Below, piece after piece: positions 1 through 7,299 of a DNA stretch of 41,890 nt. Numbering within the stretch: position 1 is the stretch's first letter; the number at the start of each line of letters is the position of its first letter. The position numbers were made by a program, and so were the translations under genes. The notes below the pieces were generated by a model. The model did no database searches and was not told the origin of the DNA. It saw only the letters and a program-made list of their open reading frames with translations. Origin of the DNA: Mariniphaga sp964398855 (GTDB lineage Bacteria > Bacteroidota > Bacteroidia > Bacteroidales > Prolixibacteraceae); NCBI GenBank assembly GCA_964398855.1, contig CAYNOQ010000014.1:1-41890 (forward strand), read 5' to 3'.

Positions 1-43
1 CCTAATACTAATCACTCTGTATCTTTTTACTGCAAATGCTCCT

Positions 44-65
44 TCATCTCCACCTCATCTCCACC
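44..65. repeat. 11-bp tandem repeat in non-coding DNA
   Basis: Two perfect adjacent copies of tcatctccacc lie in a pyrimidine-rich stretch. They belong to the non-coding region 1-470, in which I find no convincing gene. The rest of that region holds the palindromic cluster at 89-183, a short repeat at 201-224, and AT-rich DNA leading to lplA. I see no function for the tandem pair. Confidence 0.6.
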
Positions 66-88
66 TATTCTCCTCTTTCTTTCCTCCT

Positions 89-183
89 GTTCCGTAGGAA
101 CAAAATATTGATAACCCCGGATAAGCCGCAGGCGCAATCCGGGGTAACACGACCGACTGCACCCGGAATCCCGTATGGGGTTC
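89..183. repeat. Cluster of three palindromes, REP-like intergenic repeat
   Basis: Three hairpins lie within 95 bases. They are gttcc/ggaac (89-101), ccccggat/atccgggg (115-144) and gaatccc/ggggttc (166-183, one G-T pair). A further short repeat, tgtgccctac followed by tgtgcctatt, starts at 201. The spacing and GC-rich stems in an AT-rich region look like a dispersed palindromic intergenic repeat. It is not a clean terminator because no T-tract follows a stem. That it is dispersed in the genome is inference. Confidence 0.5.
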
Positions 184-476
184 AATTTTAAAAAAACTTA
201 TGTGCCCTACTGTGCCTATTGTGGTTCAAAGAAAAAGCTGCTCCGATAGGCAGATTTTTGCGCTTTTGCAGCAAAATTAAAAAACAACTAATCACCTTAA
301 TCCCAACTTAATCCTCTTTTTCACACTAATTTCGCGATAAATAGTTCAGCATAATTTGCCGAGGGCTATTGTACGATGCATTTGTTGCCGCACTGGGAAT
401 TCTTTGCAAAAAGTGTAATAAAATTTCAGAAATGTAAATTACAATTTGTAAATAGCAGACTTAAACTGTTTTGAAA

Positions 477-1436
477 ATGTTGTGCATTCAGATTGAGAAC
501 AACGACACTTTTTTTTGTCTTGCTGCTGAGGAGTATCTACTGAAAAACTTCAATGAGAATATTTTTATGCTTTGGCAAAGCACCAACTCTGTTGTAGTTG
601 GAAAGCACCAGAACGCTTTGGCAGAAATAGATTTTTCTTATGTGCACAGGCAAAATATTGATGTTGCCCGGCGGATTTCAGGCGGCGGAACCGTGTTTCA
701 CGACTCGGGAAATGTGAATTTTGCTTTTATAACCAATGTAAACAGCACAGCTGAAATCAGCTTCAAACGTTTCACGCTTCCGGTTGTGAAAGCACTGGCT
801 AAACTTGGAATAACTGCCTCTTTGTCAGGGAGAAGTGATTTAATAGTAGATGGCAAAAAAATTTCCGGGAATGCTCAGCATGTTTTCAAAAACCGGGTTT
901 TACATCATGGAACACTACTTTTCGATTCAAATCTTGAAACCTTAGGAAGCTCACTCAGGACTGCACCCGGCAAATATCACGGGAAAGCGGTGCAATCGGT
1001 GAGAAGTGTTGTAACCAACATTCTGCCACTTCTGGGAAACAACTGGAGCATTGCAGATTTTAACACATTTCTGCTGAATGACCAATTGAAAAATCCTGAT
1101 AGCACAATCTATAAATTTACTGCCGAGGATAATCAAAAAATCCATGAACTGGTTCAGAATAAATTCTGTGCGTGGGAGTGGAATTACGGTTACTCTCCAA
1201 AATATACATTCCGGAATAAATATTTTTCAGAAGGAAAAGTATTGAGAATTGAGCTGAACGTTGAAAAAGGAGTAATCAAAAATGCAGATTTTTCGGGAGA
1301 TTTTCTTTCGGAAAGCCGGAAGAAGGATTTCGCCGGACTGCTTTCAGGGAAAAGACATTCGTGGGATGAAATCGGAAATGCAATTCGGGAAGTTTTCCCC
1401 AATGCGCCGGATGAACTGGCTTATGCCTTTTTTTGA
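477..1436 (+). CDS. lplA: Lipoate-protein ligase A
   Basis: This enzyme activates lipoate with ATP and attaches it to the lysine of E2 and GcvH lipoyl domains in the cytoplasm. The protein shows the family signature RRISGGGTVFHD at residues 65-76 and a second conserved block around KISGNAQ (about 125-131) followed by HHGTLL. The C-terminal third matches the accessory domain of bacterial LplA, and the ~319-residue length is normal. I place the start at ATG 477; an in-frame TTG six bases upstream is less likely. No Shine-Dalgarno is visible, as is usual in this phylum. The gene converges on trpB2 and shares a hairpin with it. It has no operon partner, so scavenging of free lipoate is its likely role. 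Confidence 0.9.
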   Translation: MLCIQIENNDTFFCLAAEEYLLKNFNENIFMLWQSTNSVVVGKHQNALAEIDFSYVHRQNIDVARRISGGGTVFHDSGNVNFAFITNVNSTAEISFKRFTLPVVKALAKLGITASLSGRSDLIVDGKKISGNAQHVFKNRVLHHGTLLFDSNLETLGSSLRTAPGKYHGKAVQSVRSVVTNILPLLGNNWSIADFNTFLLNDQLKNPDSTIYKFTAEDNQKIHELVQNKFCAWEWNYGYSPKYTFRNKYFSEGKVLRIELNVEKGVIKNADFSGDFLSESRKKDFAGLLSGKRHSWDEIGNAIREVFPNAPDELAYAFF

Positions 1437-1440
1437 AAAG

Positions 1441-1480
1441 AAACAGGGACACAAAGTAAATTTGCTCTATGTCCCTGTAA
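1441..1480. terminator. Hairpin between convergent lplA and trpB2
   Basis: A perfect 9-bp stem, acagggaca (1443-1451) with tgtccctgt (1470-1478), sits between the two convergent stop codons. T-rich DNA follows it on the minus strand; on the plus strand the tract is poor. It probably ends trpB2 transcription and may also serve lplA. Confidence 0.55.
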
Positions 1481-1488
1481 TTTAAAAA

Positions 1489-2865
1489 TTATTTCGGGAG
1501 CGGATAGCCTTCTAACTCCTTCAGATTTTTGGCAATTTCCGATTCTGGATATTCGTAATCGGTCAGTACGCCGTCTAAATATTTCTCGTAACCCACGAGG
1601 TCCATCAGACCGTGTCCGCTGAAATTAAACAGAATAACCTTCTCCTTGCCTTCTTCTTTTGCCTTTTTGGCTTCACGGATTGCTGCTGCAATAGCGTGTG
1701 TTGTTTCTGGTGCGGGAATAATTCCTTCTGTTTTGGCAAAAAGCAGCCCGGCTTCAAAACACTCGCTTTGGTGAATTGCATAAGCTTCCATCAATCCGTC
1801 TTTCAGCGCAGCGCTCACAAGCGGAGCCATGCCGTGATAACGCAGTCCGCCGGCATGAATGGGCGCCGGAATAAATGAGTGCCCAAGGCTGTACATCGGC
1901 AGCAACGGTGTCATTTTTGCCACATCGCCATGATCGTAAATGAATGGCGCTTTTGTTAATGTGGGGCAACTAAATGGTTCGGCTCCAATAATTTGAATTT
2001 CATCTCCATGGATTTTGTCATACATAAACGGAAAGGAGAGACCTGCAAAGTTGCTTCCGCCGCCGCAACATCCGATTACAACATCCGGCTTTTTGATTCC
2101 AACCTTAGCCAGCTGTTTTTTAGCTTCCAAACCGATAACTGTCTGGTGGAGCATCACATGGTTGAGCACCGATCCTAATGAATAACGTGTTTCTCCCTTA
2201 GGGTCGGTTACCGCTTCTTCAATTGCTTCCGAAATTGCGATTCCCAAACTTCCCGGCGTGTCGGGATAGTGTTCCAGGATATTTCTTCCTGCCTGAGTTT
2301 CCGTGCTCGGACTGGCAACGCAGTTGGCTCCGTAAGTGTTCATCAGCATTTTGCGGAAAGGTTTCTGGTCGAAGCTTACGCGAACCATATACACTTTACA
2401 CTCTATTCCGCCCAATTGTGCACAGGCGTATGCAAGCGCGCTGCCCCACTGTCCGGCGCCGGTTTCGGTGGTCAGCTTCTTAATTCCAAATTGTTTATTG
2501 TACCACACCTGAGCCACGGCAGTATTGGGCTTGTGGCTTCCGGCAGGGGAAACGCTCTCGTTTTTGTAGTAAATTTTTGCCGGAGTTCCCAATGCTTCTT
2601 CCAGTTCATAAGCACGAATCAGCGGACTGGGTCTCCACTGCACCAAAATTTCACGGATTCCTTCAGGAATGTCGATCCAGCGCTCCTGACTAACTTCCTG
2701 CTCAATAAGGTTCATGGGGAAAACCGGTGCCAGCATTTCCGGTGTAACGGGATTCCCGTCAGGGCCCAAAGGGGGGTTCAACGGTCTGGGAAGGTCCGGA
2801 GCAAGATTATACCACTGTTTTGGTAGTTCCGATTCTTCAAGAAAAATCTTCTTTTGTCTGTTCAT
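1489..2865 (-). CDS. trpB2: Stand-alone tryptophan synthase beta chain, TrpB2 type
   Basis: This is a PLP enzyme that condenses indole with serine to make tryptophan. The Schiff-base lysine is Lys112 in AGSHKPNTA, and the phosphate-binding loop is GGGSN in CCGGGSNFAGL. The 458-residue length and the long N-terminal extension (GPDGNPVTPEML, then IPEGIREILVQWRPSPLIRA) mark the TrpB2 branch rather than the ~400-residue TrpB1 that pairs with TrpA. No trpA or other trp gene is nearby, which fits TrpB2 acting alone, for example in indole salvage. The gene is preceded on the same strand by a leader peptide with two Trp codons and an intrinsic terminator, so its transcription is probably controlled by attenuation. 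Confidence 0.92.
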   Translation of the reverse strand: MNRQKKIFLEESELPKQWYNLAPDLPRPLNPPLGPDGNPVTPEMLAPVFPMNLIEQEVSQERWIDIPEGIREILVQWRPSPLIRAYELEEALGTPAKIYYKNESVSPAGSHKPNTAVAQVWYNKQFGIKKLTTETGAGQWGSALAYACAQLGGIECKVYMVRVSFDQKPFRKMLMNTYGANCVASPSTETQAGRNILEHYPDTPGSLGIAISEAIEEAVTDPKGETRYSLGSVLNHVMLHQTVIGLEAKKQLAKVGIKKPDVVIGCCGGGSNFAGLSFPFMYDKIHGDEIQIIGAEPFSCPTLTKAPFIYDHGDVAKMTPLLPMYSLGHSFIPAPIHAGGLRYHGMAPLVSAALKDGLMEAYAIHQSECFEAGLLFAKTEGIIPAPETTHAIAAAIREAKKAKEEGKEKVILFNFSGHGLMDLVGYEKYLDGVLTDYEYPESEIAKNLKELEGYPLPK

Positions 2866-2896
2866 AATTCATTTATTAAAATTTCAATTTATACAA

Positions 2897-2933
2897 TTAA
2901 AAAAGGGATTTGCTGCAACACAACAAATCCCTT
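2897..2933 (-). terminator. Intrinsic terminator in the trpB2 leader (attenuator)
   Basis: On the minus strand a perfect 10-bp stem, aagggatttg/caaatccctt (plus coordinates 2903-2912 and 2924-2933), is followed by TTTTTT (2904-2899). It lies about 30 bases upstream of the trpB2 ATG and just after the leader-peptide stop, so it would stop transcripts before trpB2. The position and T-tract are what an attenuator needs. I did not find a clear antiterminator downstream of the Trp codons. A partial pairing exists between leader codons 4-8 and the 5' arm. Confidence 0.75.
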
Positions 2934-2942
2934 CCGGTTTTC

Positions 2943-3023
2943 TCAGAAAATATTAAAGTCTATGGCTTCCATTTTTATGTTACGCCAGTTCCATTCTTTT
3001 GGATATTGTGGTGATTTATACAT
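2943..3023 (-). CDS. Putative Trp leader peptide (26 aa)
   Basis: A short frame opens at ATG 3023 and closes with TGA at 2945-2943. Residues 11-13 are Trp-Asn-Trp (TGG AAC TGG), so two of 26 codons are for Trp, well above background. The stop falls nine bases before the terminator stem. Short leader, clustered codons for the product amino acid, then a terminator and a biosynthetic gene is the classic attenuator layout. Translation is inferred, not shown. Confidence 0.6.
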   Translation of the reverse strand: MYKSPQYPKEWNWRNIKMEAIDFNIF

Positions 3024-3042
3024 TCTCTCAAATTTTAACGGG

Positions 3043-3050
3043 TAAAACTA
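3043..3050 (-). promoter_or_regulatory. Possible -7 box for the trpB2 leader
   Basis: TAGTTTTA on the minus strand matches 7 of 8 positions of the Bacteroidota -7 box TAnnTTTG, with a TTTT run about 19 bases upstream. Transcription would start near 3036, giving a leader RNA of about 170 bases, a usual length for an attenuator. The match is imperfect. Confidence 0.35.
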
Positions 3051-3119
3051 CATATATTTTTTTGAAAATTGATTTACCTGTCGATAAAAGGGTGATTATG
3101 GATGAAATTCAACATTGGA

Positions 3120-3151
3120 TTTGCCTGTAAATCTGTTTTTAACTATTTTTG
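3120..3151 (+). promoter_or_regulatory. Bacteroidota sigma-A promoter of the tRNA-Arg gene
   Basis: TTTG at 3120-3123 and TATTTTTG at 3144-3151 are separated by 20 bases. This is an exact match to the TTTG/N19-21/TAnnTTTG consensus. The tRNA begins 18 bases after the -7 box, leaving room for a short 5' leader. Confidence 0.85.
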
Positions 3152-3169
3152 CAAACCAAAAAAATCGAA

Positions 3170-3241
3170 GGTCCCATAGTTCAACGGATAGAATAGCAGT
3201 TTCCTAAACTGTAGATCTGGGTTCGATTCCCGGTGGGACTA
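3170..3241 (+). tRNA. tRNA-Arg (anticodon CCT)
   Basis: A full cloverleaf can be drawn. The acceptor stem is ggtccca (3170-3176) with tgggact (3234-3240), one G-T pair. The D-stem is gttc/gaat. The anticodon stem is gcagt/actgt with loop ttcctaa, giving anticodon CCT (reads AGG). The T-arm is ctggg-ttcgatt-cccgg. The discriminator is A3241 and no CCA is encoded. The last bases form the left attachment site of the integrated element, which leaves the tRNA intact. Confidence 0.95.
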
Positions 3242-3242
3242 C
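3230..3242. repeat. attL core (tRNA 3' end)
   Basis: ccggtgggactac covers the end of the T-stem, the 3' acceptor strand, the discriminator and one following base of tRNA-Arg. The identical sequence recurs at 10207-10219. The flanking bases differ on both sides, so the shared core is exactly 13 bp. Confidence 0.88.
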
Positions 3243-3272
3243 AAAATATATTGAGTATCAGTTGATTACTGA

Positions 3273-3329
3273 ATTTACCTACACAAATACCTACAATTTC
3301 TCAATTTTATAGGGTGGAAATGTAGGTTT
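3273..3329. promoter_or_regulatory. Candidate integrase arm sites, left end
   Basis: Two adjacent 12-mers, atttacctacac (3273-3284) and aaatacctacaa (3285-3296), share the core ACCTACA in direct orientation. An inverted copy, aaatgtaggttt, follows at 3318-3329. The same 12-mer pair occurs near the right end at 10066-10089. Repeats inside both ends of a tyrosine-integrase element are the usual form of arm-type sites. Binding by this integrase is inference. Confidence 0.6.
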
Positions 3330-3375
3330 CTCATAAAAAATTTGTTGTGGACTTTTTATATTAAATGGAGTTGCA

Positions 3376-3383
3376 TATATTTG
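3376..3383 (+). promoter_or_regulatory. -7 box upstream of the lipoprotein gene
   Basis: TATATTTG is a perfect TAnnTTTG match 35 bases before the ATG at 3419. The -33 region is only a TTTT run about 18 bases upstream, so the promoter is probably moderate. Confidence 0.5.
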
Positions 3384-3418
3384 AGAATTATGGCAAATAA
3401 AAATTAAAACAAAGTATT

Positions 3419-3946
3419 ATGAAAAAGACTGAATTAACAAAGTATTTTGCAACTTCAATTTTAATATCATATTTGATGATAAGTTGCGTTAGTGTTTCCC
3501 ACATTTCATCAACAAGTGGTGTAAGGGCTGAATATCTAAAGAATATACCTAAAGGAGCAGAAGTTGTTATTGTTGACAAAAACAACATTTCAGCCGATAG
3601 TTTATATGAGGAGGTATATACTATTCTATTGACAAGAGGGCATAGAATTTTAAAAGATGACAAAAATAGGCACTATATAACAACAGAAGGTAAAGATGTT
3701 GGGCAATCTACTCTTCAAAGAATGGTAATTGTTATAACAGAAAATGAAAATAGTTCAAAACTGAAAATTACGACAGAATGGAAAGCAGGGACAGAAGCCT
3801 CAGCAATGGCATCTTCAATGAGTAGTATTCCAATCCAATCAGATTGGTCGTTTGCAAAATGGCAAATCGATAGACTTGGAATTGCTTTTGCCGAAAGTGT
3901 TGCCATTGCGAACGAGATTAAAGGTGGAAAAATTTCATATGAGTGA
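3419..3946 (+). CDS. Predicted lipoprotein, element cargo
   Basis: The 175-residue product starts with a lipoprotein signal peptide: positive MKKTELTK, a hydrophobic stretch, and a lipobox ending LMISC with Cys23. The rest is a soluble mixed alpha/beta domain with an Ala/Ser/Met-rich segment (about 125-137) and no motif I recognise. It is the only gene of the element on the plus strand. It lies next to attL, has its own -7 box, and faces the replication operon, the usual position for cargo. Function is unknown. Surface exclusion or another host-altering role is possible but nothing in the sequence shows it. Confidence 0.75.
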   Translation: MKKTELTKYFATSILISYLMISCVSVSHISSTSGVRAEYLKNIPKGAEVVIVDKNNISADSLYEEVYTILLTRGHRILKDDKNRHYITTEGKDVGQSTLQRMVIVITENENSSKLKITTEWKAGTEASAMASSMSSIPIQSDWSFAKWQIDRLGIAFAESVAIANEIKGGKISYE

Positions 3947-3974
3947 TTAGTTTTTTAAAAATTATTTATCATAA

Positions 3975-4229
3975 CTACTTTTTACCTGTTTTTCTCATCT
4001 GTTCGAGCTCATCAGGAATAATAAATATCGGCTTTTCTCTGGGGTCTCCTGTCAGATATTCTGCAATGTGTTTTTTAAATTGTTCCTTTGATGGTTCATA
4101 CATTAAAAAGGCAGGAACTCCTGTAATTGCATTTAATAAATTCTGCATTGCCTCAGCGTTCAAAATTTCAAAATACTTATCTATAAAGCTGTAAAGTTCT
4201 GTTTTATTCGTTATCTCAATCTGTTTCAT
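3975..4229 (-). CDS. Small hypothetical protein (84 aa)
   Basis: The frame starts at ATG 4229, overlaps the end of the upstream gene by 14 bases and ends at the left side of the operon. The product is charged and mostly helical, beginning MKQIEITNKTEL and ending in a Lys-rich tail. No domain is recognised. The overlap suggests translational coupling to the 110-residue gene, so the two may work together. Confidence 0.6.
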   Translation of the reverse strand: MKQIEITNKTELYSFIDKYFEILNAEAMQNLLNAITGVPAFLMYEPSKEQFKKHIAEYLTGDPREKPIFIIPDELEQMRKTGKK

Positions 4230-4548
4230 CTTCTGTATTGTTTAAAGTCGGATCGCTGCCGTCGTATTGCCTTATTTCAATTATTACAGGTGTCAAGTCC
4301 TCTTTATCTCTTAAATCGCTTAAAGCAACCGCCTGCAATTGTGGCAATACAAACTTACTTATTTGCACCAACAATTGAAGTCTGCTCTTAGGGTCTAACT
4401 TGTCCAAATCTGCCTGTAATCGTTTCAAATTGTTTTCAATAAGCAATTGAAATGCCTCCCTTACTGTCTGGGTGCTTTTGTTTGGTATGCCTGCCCGTGT
4501 GCTTTTCTTACCTGCAAGTGAGGCAATCTCTTTGTTTCTAAATCCCAT
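4216..4548 (-). CDS. Small DNA-binding-like protein, possibly TerS-like
   Basis: The 110-residue product has a basic N-terminus (GKKSTRAGIPNKST), a helical middle rich in Leu and Lys (FQLLIENNLKRLQADLDKL, then KSRLQLLVQISKFVLPQL) and an acidic tail. The GxPNK-T opening followed by helices resembles small proteins in Bacteroidota phages and islands, some of which are called terminase small subunit. I cannot confirm that assignment by eye. It follows the primase gene after a weak hairpin. If it is TerS, the element would look like a phage satellite. Confidence 0.6.
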   Translation of the reverse strand: MGFRNKEIASLAGKKSTRAGIPNKSTQTVREAFQLLIENNLKRLQADLDKLDPKSRLQLLVQISKFVLPQLQAVALSDLRDKEDLTPVIIEIRQYDGSDPTLNNTEDETD

Positions 4549-4566
4549 AGCTTAAAAATTTAATGT

Positions 4567-4588
4567 TAAAAACTGTTTGTTTAACAGT
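4567..4588 (-). terminator. Weak hairpin after the primase gene
   Basis: On the minus strand the 6-bp stem actgtt/aacagt (plus 4572-4577 and 4583-4588) with a 5-base loop is followed by a short T run. It lies between the primase stop and the TerS-like start and could reduce readthrough. Confidence 0.35.
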
Positions 4589-4606
4589 ATCTTTTCTGTT
4601 TTCATA

Positions 4607-6112
4607 TCAATTCAAATTTACTTTCAATATCTCTTTGAGTTCCTGCAATCTGTTTAAATAAGGTAAAAATGTATTGTTTCCGTTGTTTGCTCTAATTATT
4701 GAAAAATGGCTATCAATAAATTTTGAATAATCTGTTATTTTGCTCCATTCATTCAGTTTTATAGGGTGCTTTGGTATTTTAGTGTTTGCAAAAAAGTTTT
4801 CAAGTTCTTTAATATCCTTGCTCCACTGTTCGGACTGCTCCCTTTTATTGTGTTCAATTCGTTTTATTTTGAAAATTTCATTTTTTGGTAATGGGTCAGC
4901 CGGTGAAAATAAATTGTTTTGCTTAGGGGTAATTTTAGTAACTCCAGTAACTTTTTCAGGTTCGGGCTGTGGTGGTTGTTTCCTAATATTCTGCTTCCTA
5001 AATTCCCTCCAATCTAATTTTATTAAAAAGTCTGCAATATCATTTCCTTTCTCTTTGTCTTTTTGAGGTGCCAGTCGTTCCAATAAATCCGAAAATATAA
5101 ATCGTGTTCCTGGTAAACGGCTTTCGTATTCTTTGGCTTTGTTTTCCCATTCCCTAAATGTACTCCCATCTTTTGATAAATCCGGGAAAACATAAATAAA
5201 ACGTCCTTGTAATATTTTCAACTTATCAAATGAAAAACTGCTTTTGTTATAAACTGCTAACCAAATGCAATTTTTTAAAATAGTTGCTTTATGAAAATAT
5301 AACCAACAATAAATTGCTGTTTTAGGTGCCTCAACAAGTGCGATGGGACTGTTTGGATATTTACTTAAAAGGTGTTCGCCAAATAAACAGGTAACCTTTC
5401 TCTCTTGCTTCAAATACAGTTTTAGCCATACCGGCAAAGATTGATTGTTCCGGGTGTGCTGTTTTTCAATTATTGAATGTAAAAAATCTGTTCCTGTGGT
5501 GTGGTTCTGCTTATCAAACTGTTTAACCTGTATTGTCCTTATGTTTTGGTTTATATCAATGAAAGGAAAAGTAATACTGCCAGCTCTATAACCGTTTGTA
5601 ACCGTGCCCAATCGGTATAACTCAATAACCTTTGTAACCTCATCAATTTTGAAAGGATTAGTGATGTTATTAAGTAGGTTCTGAACAAATGTATTCTCTT
5701 CATAGTATTCAGGGTTTAACGTTTGTTTAAATGCTTCAAAATCAAAAAATACCGGTTCAGGTTGGGGCTGTGGTGTTACCTTTTTTCGCTGTGGTTTCCG
5801 GTTGTTCGGTAATTCCGAACGGTTGCCCTGCTCCTGCTCCCAAATCATTTTTGCGTAACCGTCTTTATAAGGGTCGTTCCATTGTGCGCATTTATCAGCA
5901 TTATCACAACGCCCCCAATGTTCGGGTAATGCTTCGCCTGTTTCAATATCAATGTATCGTTGCCAATGCTTCTTTGCTCCACAATAAGGACAATCTAACT
6001 TTGGTACTTTGTTACTTGCTAATATGTATCGGTATCTATTCGTACTATTCGTACTGTTCGTACCCGGTACGAGTGGTACGAGTGGTACGAGGTTGTTTTG
6101 TAAGTTGTTCAT
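4607..6112 (-). CDS. Zinc-finger/Toprim-like primase (DUF6371-like)
   Basis: The 501-residue protein has an N-terminal four-cysteine zinc site, Cys41/44 (CPYCG) and Cys69/75, of the type seen in CHC2-like primases. A later region shows Toprim-like motifs: ALVEAPKTAIYCW, the acidic FPDLSKDGS, and GNDIADFL. This order resembles the DUF6371 proteins of Bacteroidota mobile elements, which are thought to prime replication. I place the start at ATG 6112; a longer frame would begin with TTG at 6175. Even so it overlaps the upstream ATPase gene by 68 bases, through a repeat read in two frames. Together with the ATPase it probably replicates the excised element. Confidence 0.75.
   Translation of the reverse strand: MNNLQNNLVPLVPLVPGTNSTNSTNRYRYILASNKVPKLDCPYCGAKKHWQRYIDIETGEALPEHWGRCDNADKCAQWNDPYKDGYAKMIWEQEQGNRSELPNNRKPQRKKVTPQPQPEPVFFDFEAFKQTLNPEYYEENTFVQNLLNNITNPFKIDEVTKVIELYRLGTVTNGYRAGSITFPFIDINQNIRTIQVKQFDKQNHTTGTDFLHSIIEKQHTRNNQSLPVWLKLYLKQERKVTCLFGEHLLSKYPNSPIALVEAPKTAIYCWLYFHKATILKNCIWLAVYNKSSFSFDKLKILQGRFIYVFPDLSKDGSTFREWENKAKEYESRLPGTRFIFSDLLERLAPQKDKEKGNDIADFLIKLDWREFRKQNIRKQPPQPEPEKVTGVTKITPKQNNLFSPADPLPKNEIFKIKRIEHNKREQSEQWSKDIKELENFFANTKIPKHPIKLNEWSKITDYSKFIDSHFSIIRANNGNNTFLPYLNRLQELKEILKVNLN
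6041..6095. repeat. 9-bp repeats in both orientations inside a gene overlap
   Basis: On the plus strand, units CGTACTATT, CGTACTGTT and CGTACCCGG run into TACGAGTGG, TACGAGTGG and TACGAGGTT, centred on the palindrome cgtacccggtacg. The block is coding in two frames: the ATPase C-terminus (TTRTTRTGYEQY) and the primase N-terminus (LVPLVPLVP, then TNSTNSTN). Because the period is a multiple of three, copy-number change keeps both frames open. Confidence 0.8.
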
Positions 6113-7298
6113 TTTCAGTGCCTTTTTTAATCCATTTTCGTACTGCTCCTTCTGAAACTCCAAACTGTTTGGCAATTTGCACGTTTGAAAGTCCTTGTTT
6201 TTTCAATTCCAATGCTTCCGAAACTTTGCTTTCACGGTCTTTTTCGGTTACTTGTTTCAGGTGTTCCCGTTCTGCTCCAAAATCAAGAAATTCAAATGCA
6301 AGAAAATTATTCGGTTTATCAATCTGACAAATTATTACATTTTCAGTATCATAAATCATTTCAGTATTTCGGGCTTTCAACTGCTTTATGTACCTTAAAT
6401 TTTTATCCGTGTTACTTTGTCCAATGGCAAAACAACTATCTATAAAATTGTAAAGCATCTTACTTCCGCTCAAATCATTTTGCATAATAGGTCGGCTTAA
6501 ATCACGCTTCGGGGTGTGTGCAAGTGCTAATATAGAAAGTCCGTATTTGCTTTTTAACGCCTTTAAATATTTCATTAAGGGCAAAGCATCTTTTGAACGC
6601 TCTGTTTCGTTTTTGAGGTATGTAATATTGTCAATGATTAAGATTTTAGCCCCTGTTTCAATTATACTTTTCTCCAATGATTGATTAAGGTAACTTTCAA
6701 AAGTGCTTTCAGTTGGTATTTCGGCATCAGGGTTTATTTCAATGCGTTTGAAATTGTCATCAAATAAATAATGATTTTCAAATATCTTTTGGGCTTCATT
6801 TTTCATTGAATACCTTACTTCAAATTGTTTGACTGAAAGTTCAAAATCAAAGTATAAAACGGGTTGTTTCTTTGCTTCCAATCTAAAGCCGGGTATTTGT
6901 CGCCTCTTGCTTATGCTGTCCGCAATTTGTACGGACAAAATGGACTTTCCTAAATTACTATCAGAAAACAGAATACAAATTTCCCCTTCGTGCCAAAATT
7001 CGCCAAATAGCATTTCAGGAACAGGGCTTGTTTTTGCAAGTTCTAACCATTCGTTAGCTGTCTTGACTTTGAAAAGCCCTTTGTTCTGTTCTGCTTCTTT
7101 GCTTTTCTTTCGTAGTTCCTCAGAATGATTTATAATAATTTCCGGGTTGATAAGATCGTCAAATACCGGGTTTATTTTGGTGGGTACTTCAAACACTCTT
7201 TGCATTTGCGCCTGAAAATGTTTATCTTTGCTTATACCATATTTTTGAAAGGGGGCTTGTAAATTCTGTGCTTCGCCTCCTTTTTTCGTCATTGTCAT
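6045..7298 (-). CDS. RepA-like AAA ATPase/helicase with C-terminal HTH
   Basis: The 417-residue protein has a Walker A-like motif SDSNLGKS at 112-119 and a Walker B motif KILIIDN at about 218-224. This is the RecA-fold arrangement of RepA/AAA_25 plasmid helicases. The first Walker A position is Ser rather than Gly/Ala, as in some RepA-like proteins. A segment near the C-terminus (LSNVQIAKQFGVSEGAVRKW) reads as a helix-turn-helix, suggesting origin or operator binding. I chose ATG 7298, one base after the DUF3853 stop; an upstream GTG at 7316 is possible. The gene sits in an operon between the DUF3853-like gene and the primase gene, so replication of the element is its likely role. Confidence 0.82.
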   Translation of the reverse strand: MTMTKKGGEAQNLQAPFQKYGISKDKHFQAQMQRVFEVPTKINPVFDDLINPEIIINHSEELRKKSKEAEQNKGLFKVKTANEWLELAKTSPVPEMLFGEFWHEGEICILFSDSNLGKSILSVQIADSISKRRQIPGFRLEAKKQPVLYFDFELSVKQFEVRYSMKNEAQKIFENHYLFDDNFKRIEINPDAEIPTESTFESYLNQSLEKSIIETGAKILIIDNITYLKNETERSKDALPLMKYLKALKSKYGLSILALAHTPKRDLSRPIMQNDLSGSKMLYNFIDSCFAIGQSNTDKNLRYIKQLKARNTEMIYDTENVIICQIDKPNNFLAFEFLDFGAEREHLKQVTEKDRESKVSEALELKKQGLSNVQIAKQFGVSEGAVRKWIKKGTENEQLTKQPRTTRTTRTGYEQYE

Positions 7299-7299
7299 C

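Noticed and set aside
1..470. Small frames in the repeat region before lplA
   Set aside because: They are short, span the palindromes, and have no promoter, domain or codon pattern like the neighbouring genes.
2269..2826. A 185-codon plus-strand frame opposite trpB2
   Set aside because: It lies wholly antisense to a clear TrpB2 gene and encodes a low-quality, Cys/Phe/Ser-rich protein with no domain.
6113..6175. TTG start at 6175 for the primase
   Set aside because: It would increase overlap with the ATPase gene to 131 bases, while an ATG is available at 6112 before the zinc finger.
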